This document shows, piece after piece, positions 15,903 to 23,658 of a stretch of 33,038 bases of DNA. Source of the DNA: an uncultured Bacteroides sp. (GTDB lineage Bacteria > Bacteroidota > Bacteroidia > Bacteroidales > Bacteroidaceae); contig CAAFTU010000085.1 of NCBI GenBank assembly GCA_900766005.1, forward strand, positions 1 to 33,038, read 5' to 3'. A program made the position numbers and the translations under genes. The notes beneath the pieces are model-generated. The model saw nothing but the letters and a program-made list of their open reading frames with translations. It was not told the origin of the DNA and did not search any database. Position 1 is the first letter of the stretch, and each line of letters starts with the position of its first letter.

Positions 15903-17093
15903 TCAGAATACAGGCATTTTCCAGATAAATCCCACAGAGATGCGGTGGGTGTCGTAATTTTTCTGTCCCCTGGCTACGGCTTTAGAGGTAAAGTCGTAGG
16001 TGCGGCCCACATACGTGAGGAAAAAGTGCAGGTTGCTTTCCATGGGATAGAACTCGATTCCTCCCAGATAGCCCCATGAAGTGCGGTATTTGCCTTTGGA
16101 GGCATATTCGCTATTCTTGTCGACAGAGGCTGTCTCATACATACCTTTGGCAAAAACATGCCATTTGGGTAGGAAGCGGTAGTTGCATTGAGCTACTAAA
16201 GAAAGGTAGCTGACATCGGTCATGTTGTATCCCTGAGGACGGCCTACAATGCCGGTAATGATGCCGGTACGGTCGATTCCTTCTTTAGAGTACATGAAAT
16301 CAACAAAAGCATGCCATTTGTTGAGGTTGAGTTCATTGCCTAACGCATAGTAGTACATTCTGTGTCCTTTTGTTTCGCTCAGTATGGCTGCCGAATAGCG
16401 TGTCTTAACTACGTTATTATAGTTGGCATTCCAGTTGATATTATATACGAGGGGGAGTTTGCTGTCTTTCAGGTCAGGCATTTCTCCGTTTTCGCCTACC
16501 ACCACTCCGTATGTTTCCCGGAAAGAAGCGTTGCGGTTGTTCAGCACTTGAAGATTGATTTCATGTTTGGGCGTGAGCTGATAGCTTAGGTTGACACCGG
16601 TCAAGAAACATTCGGTATTGGCTCCCATATCACTGAACTCATACACTTCAATCGGGTTCTGGTCAAATTCCATTCCTCCATAAAAAGCCGAATGTTTGCC
16701 GAGGAGCAATGAAGTGCGCTGATTCAGCTTGACCCCGATATAGGCATAATCGATGGAAGCTGGCAGATTGTCTTCGCGGTTGCTGCCGTCGTTTGAGCGG
16801 TTGAGCCGCTGGCGGTAATGATAAGAAAGCCAGTGGTTGATGTTCCCCTTCGCTTCGATGCGCAGATCGTTCATTCGGAACTTCCCTTCCTGAAATCCTC
16901 TTTGGAAATGTGTGTCGAAGCCTCCGCGCATGTAGAGGGAAAGATTGAATTTGTCGGTCTTCTTTTTCATGTTTGTCAGTTCTTCCCATATCGGTGTGTC
17001 GGGTGTAAATTTTTCTTTTTCTTTAGTCTCTTGTGCATGAATCTCACCCGTCAGGCAGGCAAGAAGGAATGTCATAAAGATTATTTTTCTCAT
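15903..17093 (-). CDS. Phosphate-selective porin O/P-like outer membrane protein
   Basis: A 396-residue protein with a signal peptide (cut near IHAQE). A charged, helix-prone segment (KEKEKFTPDTPIWEELTNMKKKTD) comes next, then a beta-barrel that begins FNLSLYMRGGFDTHFQ and ends in an aromatic residue (GFIWKMPVF). The DLRIEAKGNINHWLSYHYRQRLN and Y-A-YIGVKL segments fit the OprO/OprP family of trimeric anion channels. Whether it truly selects phosphate is not shown by the sequence; no pho-type gene is nearby. It has a CAAATATA (-7 on the minus strand) at 17135-17142 and ends at a shared terminator. It is divergent from aspA. Confidence 0.82.
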   Translation of the reverse strand: MRKIIFMTFLLACLTGEIHAQETKEKEKFTPDTPIWEELTNMKKKTDKFNLSLYMRGGFDTHFQRGFQEGKFRMNDLRIEAKGNINHWLSYHYRQRLNRSNDGSNREDNLPASIDYAYIGVKLNQRTSLLLGKHSAFYGGMEFDQNPIEVYEFSDMGANTECFLTGVNLSYQLTPKHEINLQVLNNRNASFRETYGVVVGENGEMPDLKDSKLPLVYNINWNANYNNVVKTRYSAAILSETKGHRMYYYALGNELNLNKWHAFVDFMYSKEGIDRTGIITGIVGRPQGYNMTDVSYLSLVAQCNYRFLPKWHVFAKGMYETASVDKNSEYASKGKYRTSWGYLGGIEFYPMESNLHFFLTYVGRTYDFTSKAVARGQKNYDTHRISVGFIWKMPVF

Positions 17094-17134
17094 AAGTATA
17101 GCTGTTTTTATCGCATGGAATACCTTAATAAATG

Positions 17135-17142
17135 CAAATATA
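17135..17142 (-). promoter_or_regulatory. -7 box of the porin gene
   Basis: The minus strand reads TATATTTG, an exact TAnnTTTG, about 42 nt before the ATG at 17093. No -33 TTG is clear. Confidence 0.45.
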
Positions 17143-17284
17143 GGTCTTTTATTCTGTTATTTTGTTATTTTCTTCTCCTAAAAAGAAAAAACTCGCAGAA
17201 TATTTCTTCATCCATAAAAAAAACAGATACCTTCGTAGGTAGTTAATCTGAATATGAAGTTATGTGTTAATATAGAAAATCACT

Positions 17285-18718
17285 ATGGTACAGAATTTAT
17301 CTAAAAAAACTCGTATAGAGAGTGACTTGATTGGAAGTCGTGAAGTGCCTGAAAGTGCTTTGTATGGAGTTCAGACATTGCGTGGTATTGAGAATTTCAA
17401 TATCAGTAAGTTTCACCTGAATGAGTATCCGCTGTTTGTGCGGGCTCTGGGTATTACCAAAATGGGTGCAGCCATGGCAAACCATGAACTGGGCCTGCTG
17501 ACTGACGCGCAGGCGGATGCTATTGTGAAAGCCTGCCAGGAGGTGATGGATGGCCAGCATGCCGAGCAGTTTCCTGTGGATATGATTCAGGGAGGTGCCG
17601 GTACGACAACTAACATGAATGCCAACGAAGTGATTGCCAACCGGGCTTTGGAACTGATGGGGCATCAGCGGGGGGAATATCAATATTGCTCTCCCAATGA
17701 TCATGTGAACCGCTCACAGTCTACCAATGATGCTTATCCTACTGCGATTCATATCGGACTTTATTATACGCACCTCAAACTGGTGGAACATTTTCAGGCT
17801 TTGATTGCTTCTTTCCGCAAGAAGGCTGAGGAGATGGCGCATGTTATCAAGATGGGACGTACACAGCTGGAGGATGCTGTTCCGATGACGTTGGGACAGA
17901 CGTTCAATGGCTTTGCCAGCATCTTGGAACATGAGGTGGAGAATTTGAATTTTGCAGCAAGAGATTTCTTGACGGTGAACATGGGTGCTACGGCTATCGG
18001 TACGGGTATCACGGCCGAGCCGGAATATGCAGAAAAGTGTGTCGCTGCTTTGCGTAAGATTACCGGACTGGATATCCAGTTGGCAGATGACCTGGTGGGA
18101 GCTACTTCGGATACTTCTTGTATGGTGGGCTATTCGGGTGCCATGCGGAGAATTGCTGTGAAGATGAACAAAATCTGCAACGATTTGCGACTGTTGGCAT
18201 CTGGTCCGCGCTGTGGATTCGGTGAAATTAACCTGCCGGCCATGCAGCCCGGTTCTTCCATTATGCCGGGTAAGGTGAATCCGGTGATTCCTGAGGTGAT
18301 GAATCAGATTGCTTATAAGGTCATCGGAAACGATCTTTGCGTGACCATGAGTGGAGAGGCTGCTCAGATGGAATTGAATGCGATGGAACCGGTCATGGCA
18401 CAGTGCTGTTTTGAATCGGCCGACTTGTTTATGAACGGATTTGATACGCTGCGTACGTTGTGTATTGATGGCATTACGGCCAATGAAGATCGTTGCCGCC
18501 AGGAGGTGCACGACAGTATCGGAGTGGTGACAGCTTTGAATCCGGTAATCGGTTACAAAAACTCTACTAAGATTGCGAAAGAGGCTCAACAGACAGGTAA
18601 GGGTGTTTATGAACTGGTGTTGGAACATGATATTCTGTCGAAAGAAGATCTGGATACCATTCTGAAACCGGAGAACATGATTAAGCCTGTGAAGCTGGAT
18701 ATTCATCCCAACCATTGA
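17285..18718 (+). CDS. aspA: Aspartate ammonia-lyase (aspartase)
   Basis: A 477-residue member of the fumarase/aspartase superfamily. The signature GSSIMPGKVN is at residues 323-332, with the lid-loop Ser and Lys330. Earlier GAGTTTNMNANEVIANRA and SPNDHVNRSQSTNDAYPTA carry the substrate-binding Thr, Asn and His residues. The N-terminal RIESDLIGSREVPESALYGVQTLR matches aspartase more closely than class II fumarase. It reversibly converts L-aspartate to fumarate and ammonia in the cytosol. In Bacteroides this feeds fumarate respiration and the succinate pathway or supplies ammonia. It is monocistronic: the following gene has its own promoter overlapping the aspA stop codon. Confidence 0.95.
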   Translation: MVQNLSKKTRIESDLIGSREVPESALYGVQTLRGIENFNISKFHLNEYPLFVRALGITKMGAAMANHELGLLTDAQADAIVKACQEVMDGQHAEQFPVDMIQGGAGTTTNMNANEVIANRALELMGHQRGEYQYCSPNDHVNRSQSTNDAYPTAIHIGLYYTHLKLVEHFQALIASFRKKAEEMAHVIKMGRTQLEDAVPMTLGQTFNGFASILEHEVENLNFAARDFLTVNMGATAIGTGITAEPEYAEKCVAALRKITGLDIQLADDLVGATSDTSCMVGYSGAMRRIAVKMNKICNDLRLLASGPRCGFGEINLPAMQPGSSIMPGKVNPVIPEVMNQIAYKVIGNDLCVTMSGEAAQMELNAMEPVMAQCCFESADLFMNGFDTLRTLCIDGITANEDRCRQEVHDSIGVVTALNPVIGYKNSTKIAKEAQQTGKGVYELVLEHDILSKEDLDTILKPENMIKPVKLDIHPNH

Positions 18719-18744
18719 TAGTTTGGCCTATTTTCCTATCTTTG
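18715..18744 (+). promoter_or_regulatory. Promoter of the beta-barrel gene
   Basis: TTG at 18715-18717 overlaps the aspA stop codon. A 19-bp spacer leads to TATCTTTG at 18737-18744. The spacing matches the Bacteroidota consensus, and the transcript leader would be about 22 nt. Confidence 0.65.
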
Positions 18745-18772
18745 CAGCGAATAATTTAAAATTTCGATTTTT

Positions 18773-19363
18773 ATGAAAAAAATTTTTGCTGCTCTATTGG
18801 TAATGGCATGTGTAGGTATGACGCTGCCGGTTCAGGCGCAGATTCACTTCGGTGTGAAGGGAGGTTTGAACTTGTCGAAAGCAAGTTTTTCCCATGTGGA
18901 AGATAACTTTAAAAAAGACAACTTTACCGGTTTCTTCATCGGACCGATGGCGGAAGTCACGATTCCTATTGTAGGACTGGGGGTAGATGCTTCGTTGCTT
19001 TTCTCACAGCGAGGAGTGAAGGTGTCTGAGGAGAATGTGGAATATACAGTTAAGCAAAACGGTATTGATATTCCCATTAATTTGAAGTATACCATCGGCC
19101 TGGGAAGTCTGGCTGCCGTTTATCTGGCTGCAGGTCCCGACTTCTATTTCGATTTTGAAGGCAACAAAATGATCGACGATGTGAGGACTGACAAGAAGAA
19201 GGCTGAAGTGGGTATCAACGTGGGTGCCGGTGTGAAATTGCTGAGACATCTGCAAGTAGGTGCCAACTACAATATCCCCCTGAATGATACGGCAAAGTTC
19301 CAGGGTGAGGCCGGTTCTTACAAGACCAAGACCTGGCAGGTATCTGTGGCGTATATCTTTTGA
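18773..19363 (+). CDS. Outer membrane beta-barrel (PorT-like) protein
   Basis: A 196-residue protein with a signal peptide MKKIFAALLVMACVGMTLPVQAQ. IHFGVKGGLNLSKASFS follows, the usual first strand of the small outer-membrane beta-barrel (PorT-like) family. Alternating hydrophobic strands continue to a C-terminal aromatic residue (WQVSVAYIF), the pattern recognised by the BAM machinery. These small 8-stranded barrels are common and functionally diverse in Bacteroidota; a specific role cannot be stated. It is a single gene with a consensus promoter and a strong downstream terminator. Confidence 0.88.
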   Translation: MKKIFAALLVMACVGMTLPVQAQIHFGVKGGLNLSKASFSHVEDNFKKDNFTGFFIGPMAEVTIPIVGLGVDASLLFSQRGVKVSEENVEYTVKQNGIDIPINLKYTIGLGSLAAVYLAAGPDFYFDFEGNKMIDDVRTDKKKAEVGINVGAGVKLLRHLQVGANYNIPLNDTAKFQGEAGSYKTKTWQVSVAYIF

Positions 19364-19388
19364 TTGAACATCGAGATTTACATAGTGG

Positions 19389-19424
19389 AAAGAGACTTCT
19401 GTTCGCGCAGAAGTCTCTTTTTTT
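19389..19424 (+). terminator. Rho-independent terminator before priA
   Basis: AAAGAGACTTCTG (19389-19401) pairs with CAGAAGTCTCTTT (19408-19420) around a 6-nt loop, with a T-run through 19424. It ends the beta-barrel transcript and runs directly into the priA -7 box, so the two signals overlap. Confidence 0.93.
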
Positions 19425-19425
19425 G

Positions 19426-19433
19426 TATCTTTG
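19426..19433 (+). promoter_or_regulatory. -7 box of priA, 8 nt before the start codon
   Basis: TATCTTTG is an exact TAnnTTTG match. The ATG of priA begins at 19442, so a start site a few nt downstream of the box would give a leader of only 0-3 nt. The -33 region falls inside the terminator hairpin and shows no clear TTG. Confidence 0.55.
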
Positions 19434-19441
19434 TACCTGCA

Positions 19442-21898
19442 ATGAAAAGGTATGTAGATGTCATATTACCCCTTCCACTTCCCAAGTGTTTCACTTATTC
19501 TTTGCCGGATGAGTATGCGGAAGATGTGAAGATTGGATGCCGGGTGGTTGTTCCATTCGGACGGAAGAAGTATTATACAGCGATTGTGCGCAATGTCCAT
19601 TATTGTGCGCCAACTGACTATGAGGTGAAGGAGGTGTCGGCTTTGCTGGATGCAGATCCTGTGCTGTTGCCGCAGCAGTTTTCGTTTTGGGAATGGATAG
19701 CCGATTATTATCTTTGTACGCAGGGTGATGTATATAAGGCGGCGTTGCCTTCCGGATTGAAACTGGAAAGTGAAACCATTGTGGAGTATAATCCGGATTT
19801 TGAGGCGGAGGCTCCTTTGACGGAACGGGAGCAGCGTATACTCGATTTGCTTTCGGCGGATAGGCAGCAGTGTGTCACTAAACTGGAAAAGGACAGCGGT
19901 TTGAAAAACATTCTTACTGTCATCAAATCGCTTCTTGATAAGGAAGCTATCTTTGTGAAAGAAGAACTGAAGCGTACTTATAAGCCTAAGATGGAGGCGC
20001 GGGTGCGGCTGGCAGGAAAGGTGAGTGAAAAGCAGTTGCATATTTTGTTTGACCTTCTGTCGCGGGCACCGAAACAGCTGACCTTGTTGATGAAATACGT
20101 GGAGTGTTCGCGGTTGCTAAGCGGGGAGACTCCGGTGGAGATATCCCGCAAAGAATTACTGCAGCAGGCCAATGTTTCTTCTGCCATTCTGAACGGCCTT
20201 GTGGAGAAGAAGATTTTTGAGATTTATTATCATGAAATAGGGAGGCTGCAGGCCGACTGTCAGTCGGTGATGCCCTTGAATCCTTTAAATAGTTTCCAAC
20301 AGCGGGCTCATGATGAGATCGTTGCTTCGTTTCGTGAAAAAAATGTGTGTCTGCTGTATGGGGTGACTGCCAGCGGGAAGACGGAAATCTATATTCATCT
20401 GATTGAAGAAACCATCCGGCAGGGAAAACAGGTGCTGTATCTGTTGCCGGAAATTGCATTGACAACTCAAATTACCGAGCGTCTGCAACGGGTGTTCGGT
20501 TCGCGCTTAGGTATTTATCATTCCAAATTTCCGGATGCGGAACGGGTAGAAATCTGGCAGAAGCAGCTGGGGGCAGCCAACTATGATATTATCTTAGGTG
20601 TTCGTTCTTCGGTTTTTCTTCCGTTTCAGAATTTGGGATTGGTGATTGTGGACGAAGAGCATGAAACGACCTATAAGCAGCAGGACCCGGCTCCTCGCTA
20701 CCATGCCCGCAATGCGGCAATTGTGCTGGCTATGATGTATGGTGCCAAGACATTGTTGGGAACCGCAACGCCTTCCATTGAGACATGGCAGAATGCGGTG
20801 GCTGGAAAATATGGTTTTGTGCAGCTAAAGGAGCGGTATAAAGAGATTCAGTTGCCCGAAATTGTGCCGGTGGATATTAAAGAACTGTATCGGAAGAAAC
20901 GGATGGTGGGTCCTTTTTCTCCGTTGCTTATCCAGTATATGCGTGAAGCACTTGATCAGAAAGAGCAGGTGATTCTTTTCCAGAACCGGAGAGGATTTGC
21001 TCCGATGATTGAATGTCGTGTGTGTGGTTGGGTACCTAAATGTCAGAATTGCGACGTGAGTCTCACTTACCACAAAGGCATCAATCAACTGACGTGTCAT
21101 TATTGCGGATATACGTATCAGGTGCCTGTACGCTGTCCGGCCTGTGACGGCACGGAACTGACTAACCGTGGCTTTGGTACAGAAAAGATAGAAGATGATA
21201 TCAAGGTGATTTTCCCTGAAGCGAAAGTAGCCCGTATGGATTTGGATACGACGCGCACCCGTTCGGCCTATGAAAAAATTATTGCTGATTTTGAACAAGG
21301 AAAAACGGATATTCTCATTGGTACGCAAATGGTGTCTAAAGGATTGGATTTCGATCATGTAAGTGTGGTGGGTATCTTGAATGCAGATACGATGTTGAAT
21401 TATCCCGATTTCCGTTCATACGAAAGGGCTTTCCAGCTTATGGCACAGGTGGCAGGGCGTGCTGGTCGGAAAAACAAACGGGGAAGAGTGGTGCTTCAGA
21501 CCAAGAGTATCGATCATCCTATCATCCATCAAGTGATAGCCAACAATTATGAAGGTATGGTGGACGGACAGCTGGCCGAGCGGCAGATGTTTCATTATCC
21601 TCCTTACTACCGCTTGGTTTATGTCTATCTGAAGAATAAAAATGAAGGATTGCTTGAACAAATGGCTGCCGTTATGGGAGACAAGCTCCGGGCTGTATTC
21701 GGTAACCGTGTACTGGGACCGGATAAGCCGCCGGTGGCAAGGGTGCAGACGCTCTATATCCGGAAAATTGTGTTGAAAGTAGAACATACAGCACCCATGG
21801 CACGGGCTCGTGAACTTCTCTTGCGCATTCAGCGGGAGATGCTGGAAGATGATCGCTACCGTTCACTTATCGTTTATTATGATGTGGATCCGTTGTAG
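19442..21898 (+). CDS. priA: Primosomal protein N' (PriA replication-restart helicase)
   Basis: 818 residues from ATG 19442; MKRYVDVILPLPLPKCFTYSLP is the usual PriA N-terminus, so the longer frame from 19364 across the terminator is rejected. The order is a 3'-DNA-binding domain, a winged helix, the helicase Walker A GVTASGKT (307-314), and the DEEH box (404-407). A zinc-binding insert of eight Cys (525, 528, 534, 537, 552, 555, 565, 568) and a C-terminal helicase lobe with QVAGRAGR complete it. PriA recognises stalled or recombinational forks and loads the replicative helicase DnaB. The ATPase and zinc sites are intact. It is transcribed from a promoter overlapping the preceding terminator. 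Confidence 0.97.
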   Translation: MKRYVDVILPLPLPKCFTYSLPDEYAEDVKIGCRVVVPFGRKKYYTAIVRNVHYCAPTDYEVKEVSALLDADPVLLPQQFSFWEWIADYYLCTQGDVYKAALPSGLKLESETIVEYNPDFEAEAPLTEREQRILDLLSADRQQCVTKLEKDSGLKNILTVIKSLLDKEAIFVKEELKRTYKPKMEARVRLAGKVSEKQLHILFDLLSRAPKQLTLLMKYVECSRLLSGETPVEISRKELLQQANVSSAILNGLVEKKIFEIYYHEIGRLQADCQSVMPLNPLNSFQQRAHDEIVASFREKNVCLLYGVTASGKTEIYIHLIEETIRQGKQVLYLLPEIALTTQITERLQRVFGSRLGIYHSKFPDAERVEIWQKQLGAANYDIILGVRSSVFLPFQNLGLVIVDEEHETTYKQQDPAPRYHARNAAIVLAMMYGAKTLLGTATPSIETWQNAVAGKYGFVQLKERYKEIQLPEIVPVDIKELYRKKRMVGPFSPLLIQYMREALDQKEQVILFQNRRGFAPMIECRVCGWVPKCQNCDVSLTYHKGINQLTCHYCGYTYQVPVRCPACDGTELTNRGFGTEKIEDDIKVIFPEAKVARMDLDTTRTRSAYEKIIADFEQGKTDILIGTQMVSKGLDFDHVSVVGILNADTMLNYPDFRSYERAFQLMAQVAGRAGRKNKRGRVVLQTKSIDHPIIHQVIANNYEGMVDGQLAERQMFHYPPYYRLVYVYLKNKNEGLLEQMAAVMGDKLRAVFGNRVLGPDKPPVARVQTLYIRKIVLKVEHTAPMARARELLLRIQREMLEDDRYRSLIVYYDVDPL

Positions 21899-22004
21899 AG
21901 ATTGAAACTTGTAACTCCATCTTTACTGAAGCCGGATTAGATGCTTTCATTTTAGGTGATGCCTATTTTGTTAGATTATAATTATCATCGATATGACTAT
22001 ATTT

Positions 22005-23144
22005 ATGAAGCTTGATTTGATTCTATTCATTTCATTCCTATTTTCTTTGTGCGGTTGTGTTCAAAAGCCCTCTTTGCACCAGTTGAAATGGGAGTTATCT
22101 CAAATAAATGGTTTTCCTTCATCTGAAAGGGGAATGGAGCAGGGAGTATCTGCTTGCTATGCTGGTATCTTAGGGCACAAAATTATCCTTGCGGGTGGAT
22201 GCAACTTCCCTGATGTTCCGGCAAGTCAAGGTGGAAAAAAGATATTTTATCATGGTATTTATATGGCCGATCTTCCTTCCGATTCGGTCTTTCACTGGCG
22301 TAAAGTTGGTGACCTTCCGCTTCCGATGGCCTATGGTTTTTCTGCTGTGCATGCCAATCGGTTGATTTGTGTGGGAGGTACGGATGGCACTTGTTCGCAG
22401 TCTGCTGTGTGGAGTATCCGTTTGACTGAAGAAACGGATGGGGTAGTGGTTGATTCTTTGCCTTCTTTACCCTATACTCTTGATAATATGTGTGGACTGG
22501 TGGTTGGAGATCGTTTGTTGGTGGCAGGAGGTAATAGCGACGGGATTCCTTCTAATGGTTTCCTTTCTTTAAACTTGCAGGATGTATCTTCAGGGTGGGA
22601 GGTGCTTCCTTCTTTCCCCGGTGATGCCCGTATCCAGCCGGTATGTGCTGCGCAGCAGGTAGGGGAGGGATACCGTTTCTATCTTTTTGGAGGATTTGCA
22701 CCTGCCGTTTCAGGGAAACAGCCTTCTCTTTCCATTGATGGATATTGTTATTCTTCGGAAACGAAGCAGTGGAGTGCCTTGGCTGCTCCTAGTGATGAAA
22801 CAGGTGAAACCGTATCTTTAGGAGGCGGAACGGGAGTGATTCTGCAAAACAGGTGGGCTTTATTTACGGGTGGAGTTCATAAAGATATATTTCTTTCTGC
22901 ACTTCGTTCACCTGCCAAAGATTATTTGTTGCATGCTCCGGAATGGTATCGCTTTAATGATCGTCTTTTTCTTTTTGATATGCAACAGCATAGTTGGACA
23001 GTGCTGCTTCGTTCTTCACATTTGGCTAGAGCGGGGGCTGTGTTGGTGGGTGATGGAGTGAATTCTTTCTATAATATAAATGGAGAATTGAAACCGGGTA
23101 TCCGTACACCCGAAATCACGCAAATCAGCTGTGTGGAAAAGTAA
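22005..23144 (+). CDS. Cyclically permuted mutarotase (NanM-like) Kelch lipoprotein
   Basis: About 379 residues, beginning either at ATG 22005 or at 21993. The N-terminus is a lipoprotein signal with LCGC, Cys18 in the 22005 numbering. The body is a Kelch beta-propeller: repeated strand pairs with double Gly such as IILAGGCNFPD, LICVGGTDG, LLVAGGNSDG, YLFGGFAP and ALFTGGVHK. The GGCNFPD and the order of repeats match the cyclically permuted mutarotase/N-acetylneuraminate epimerase family. NanM converts alpha- to beta-sialic acid in the periplasm. No sialidase, lyase (nanA) or sialic acid transporter is nearby, so the substrate is inferred by family only. A phosphatase follows 43 nt later. Confidence 0.85.
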   Translation: MKLDLILFISFLFSLCGCVQKPSLHQLKWELSQINGFPSSERGMEQGVSACYAGILGHKIILAGGCNFPDVPASQGGKKIFYHGIYMADLPSDSVFHWRKVGDLPLPMAYGFSAVHANRLICVGGTDGTCSQSAVWSIRLTEETDGVVVDSLPSLPYTLDNMCGLVVGDRLLVAGGNSDGIPSNGFLSLNLQDVSSGWEVLPSFPGDARIQPVCAAQQVGEGYRFYLFGGFAPAVSGKQPSLSIDGYCYSSETKQWSALAAPSDETGETVSLGGGTGVILQNRWALFTGGVHKDIFLSALRSPAKDYLLHAPEWYRFNDRLFLFDMQQHSWTVLLRSSHLARAGAVLVGDGVNSFYNINGELKPGIRTPEITQISCVEK

Positions 23145-23187
23145 ATGTCGGAGTTGGATTATAATAATTAAAAGTGGATTAGTCTGT

Positions 23188-23658
23188 ATGAAACGAATTT
23201 TATTTGTGTGTCTGGGAAATATCTGCCGTAGTTCTTCGGCTGAGGGAGTCATGAAGCATTTGGTGAAGGAAGCCGGTCTTGAAAAAGAGTTTGAGATTGA
23301 TTCGGCAGGTATTCTTTCTTATCACCAGGGGGAATTGCCGGACAGCCGAATGCGGGCACATGCTGCGCGCCGGGGGTATGACTTGGTGCATCGTTCTCGA
23401 CCGGTGTGTACCGATGATTTTGAACATTTTGATTTAATCATCGGTATGGACGACCGGAACATAGATGACTTGAAGGATCGGGCTCCTTCAGTAGCGGCTT
23501 GCGAGAAGATTCATCGAATGACGGAATTTTGTACACGTATGGTGGCCGATCATGTCCCCGACCCCTATTATGGAGGGGCCGAGGGATTTGAGTATGTGCT
23601 TGATGTACTCGAGGATGCGTGTGCCGGATTGCTTACTTTTTTAACTCAGGATAACTGA
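23188..23658 (+). CDS. Low molecular weight protein-tyrosine phosphatase
   Basis: 156 residues from ATG 23188; the frame extends upstream into the previous gene's end but MKRILFVCLGNICRS is the family start. The P-loop Cys8-LGNIC-Arg14-Ser matches C(X)5R(S/T) with the nucleophile Cys8. The general-acid loop is DPYYGG in VPDPYYGG. It hydrolyses phosphotyrosine in the cytosol; in bacteria such enzymes often regulate capsule or exopolysaccharide kinases, but no such kinase is near. It is probably cotranscribed with the NanM-like gene. Its last 26 bp overlap the 3' end of the convergent HD-domain gene. Confidence 0.94.
   Translation: MKRILFVCLGNICRSSSAEGVMKHLVKEAGLEKEFEIDSAGILSYHQGELPDSRMRAHAARRGYDLVHRSRPVCTDDFEHFDLIIGMDDRNIDDLKDRAPSVAACEKIHRMTEFCTRMVADHVPDPYYGGAEGFEYVLDVLEDACAGLLTFLTQDN

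Noticed and set aside
17714..18715. A 333-codon open frame on the minus strand inside aspA
   Set aside because: Antisense to a clear aspartase with intact signature motifs; composition is that of a reverse-strand shadow.
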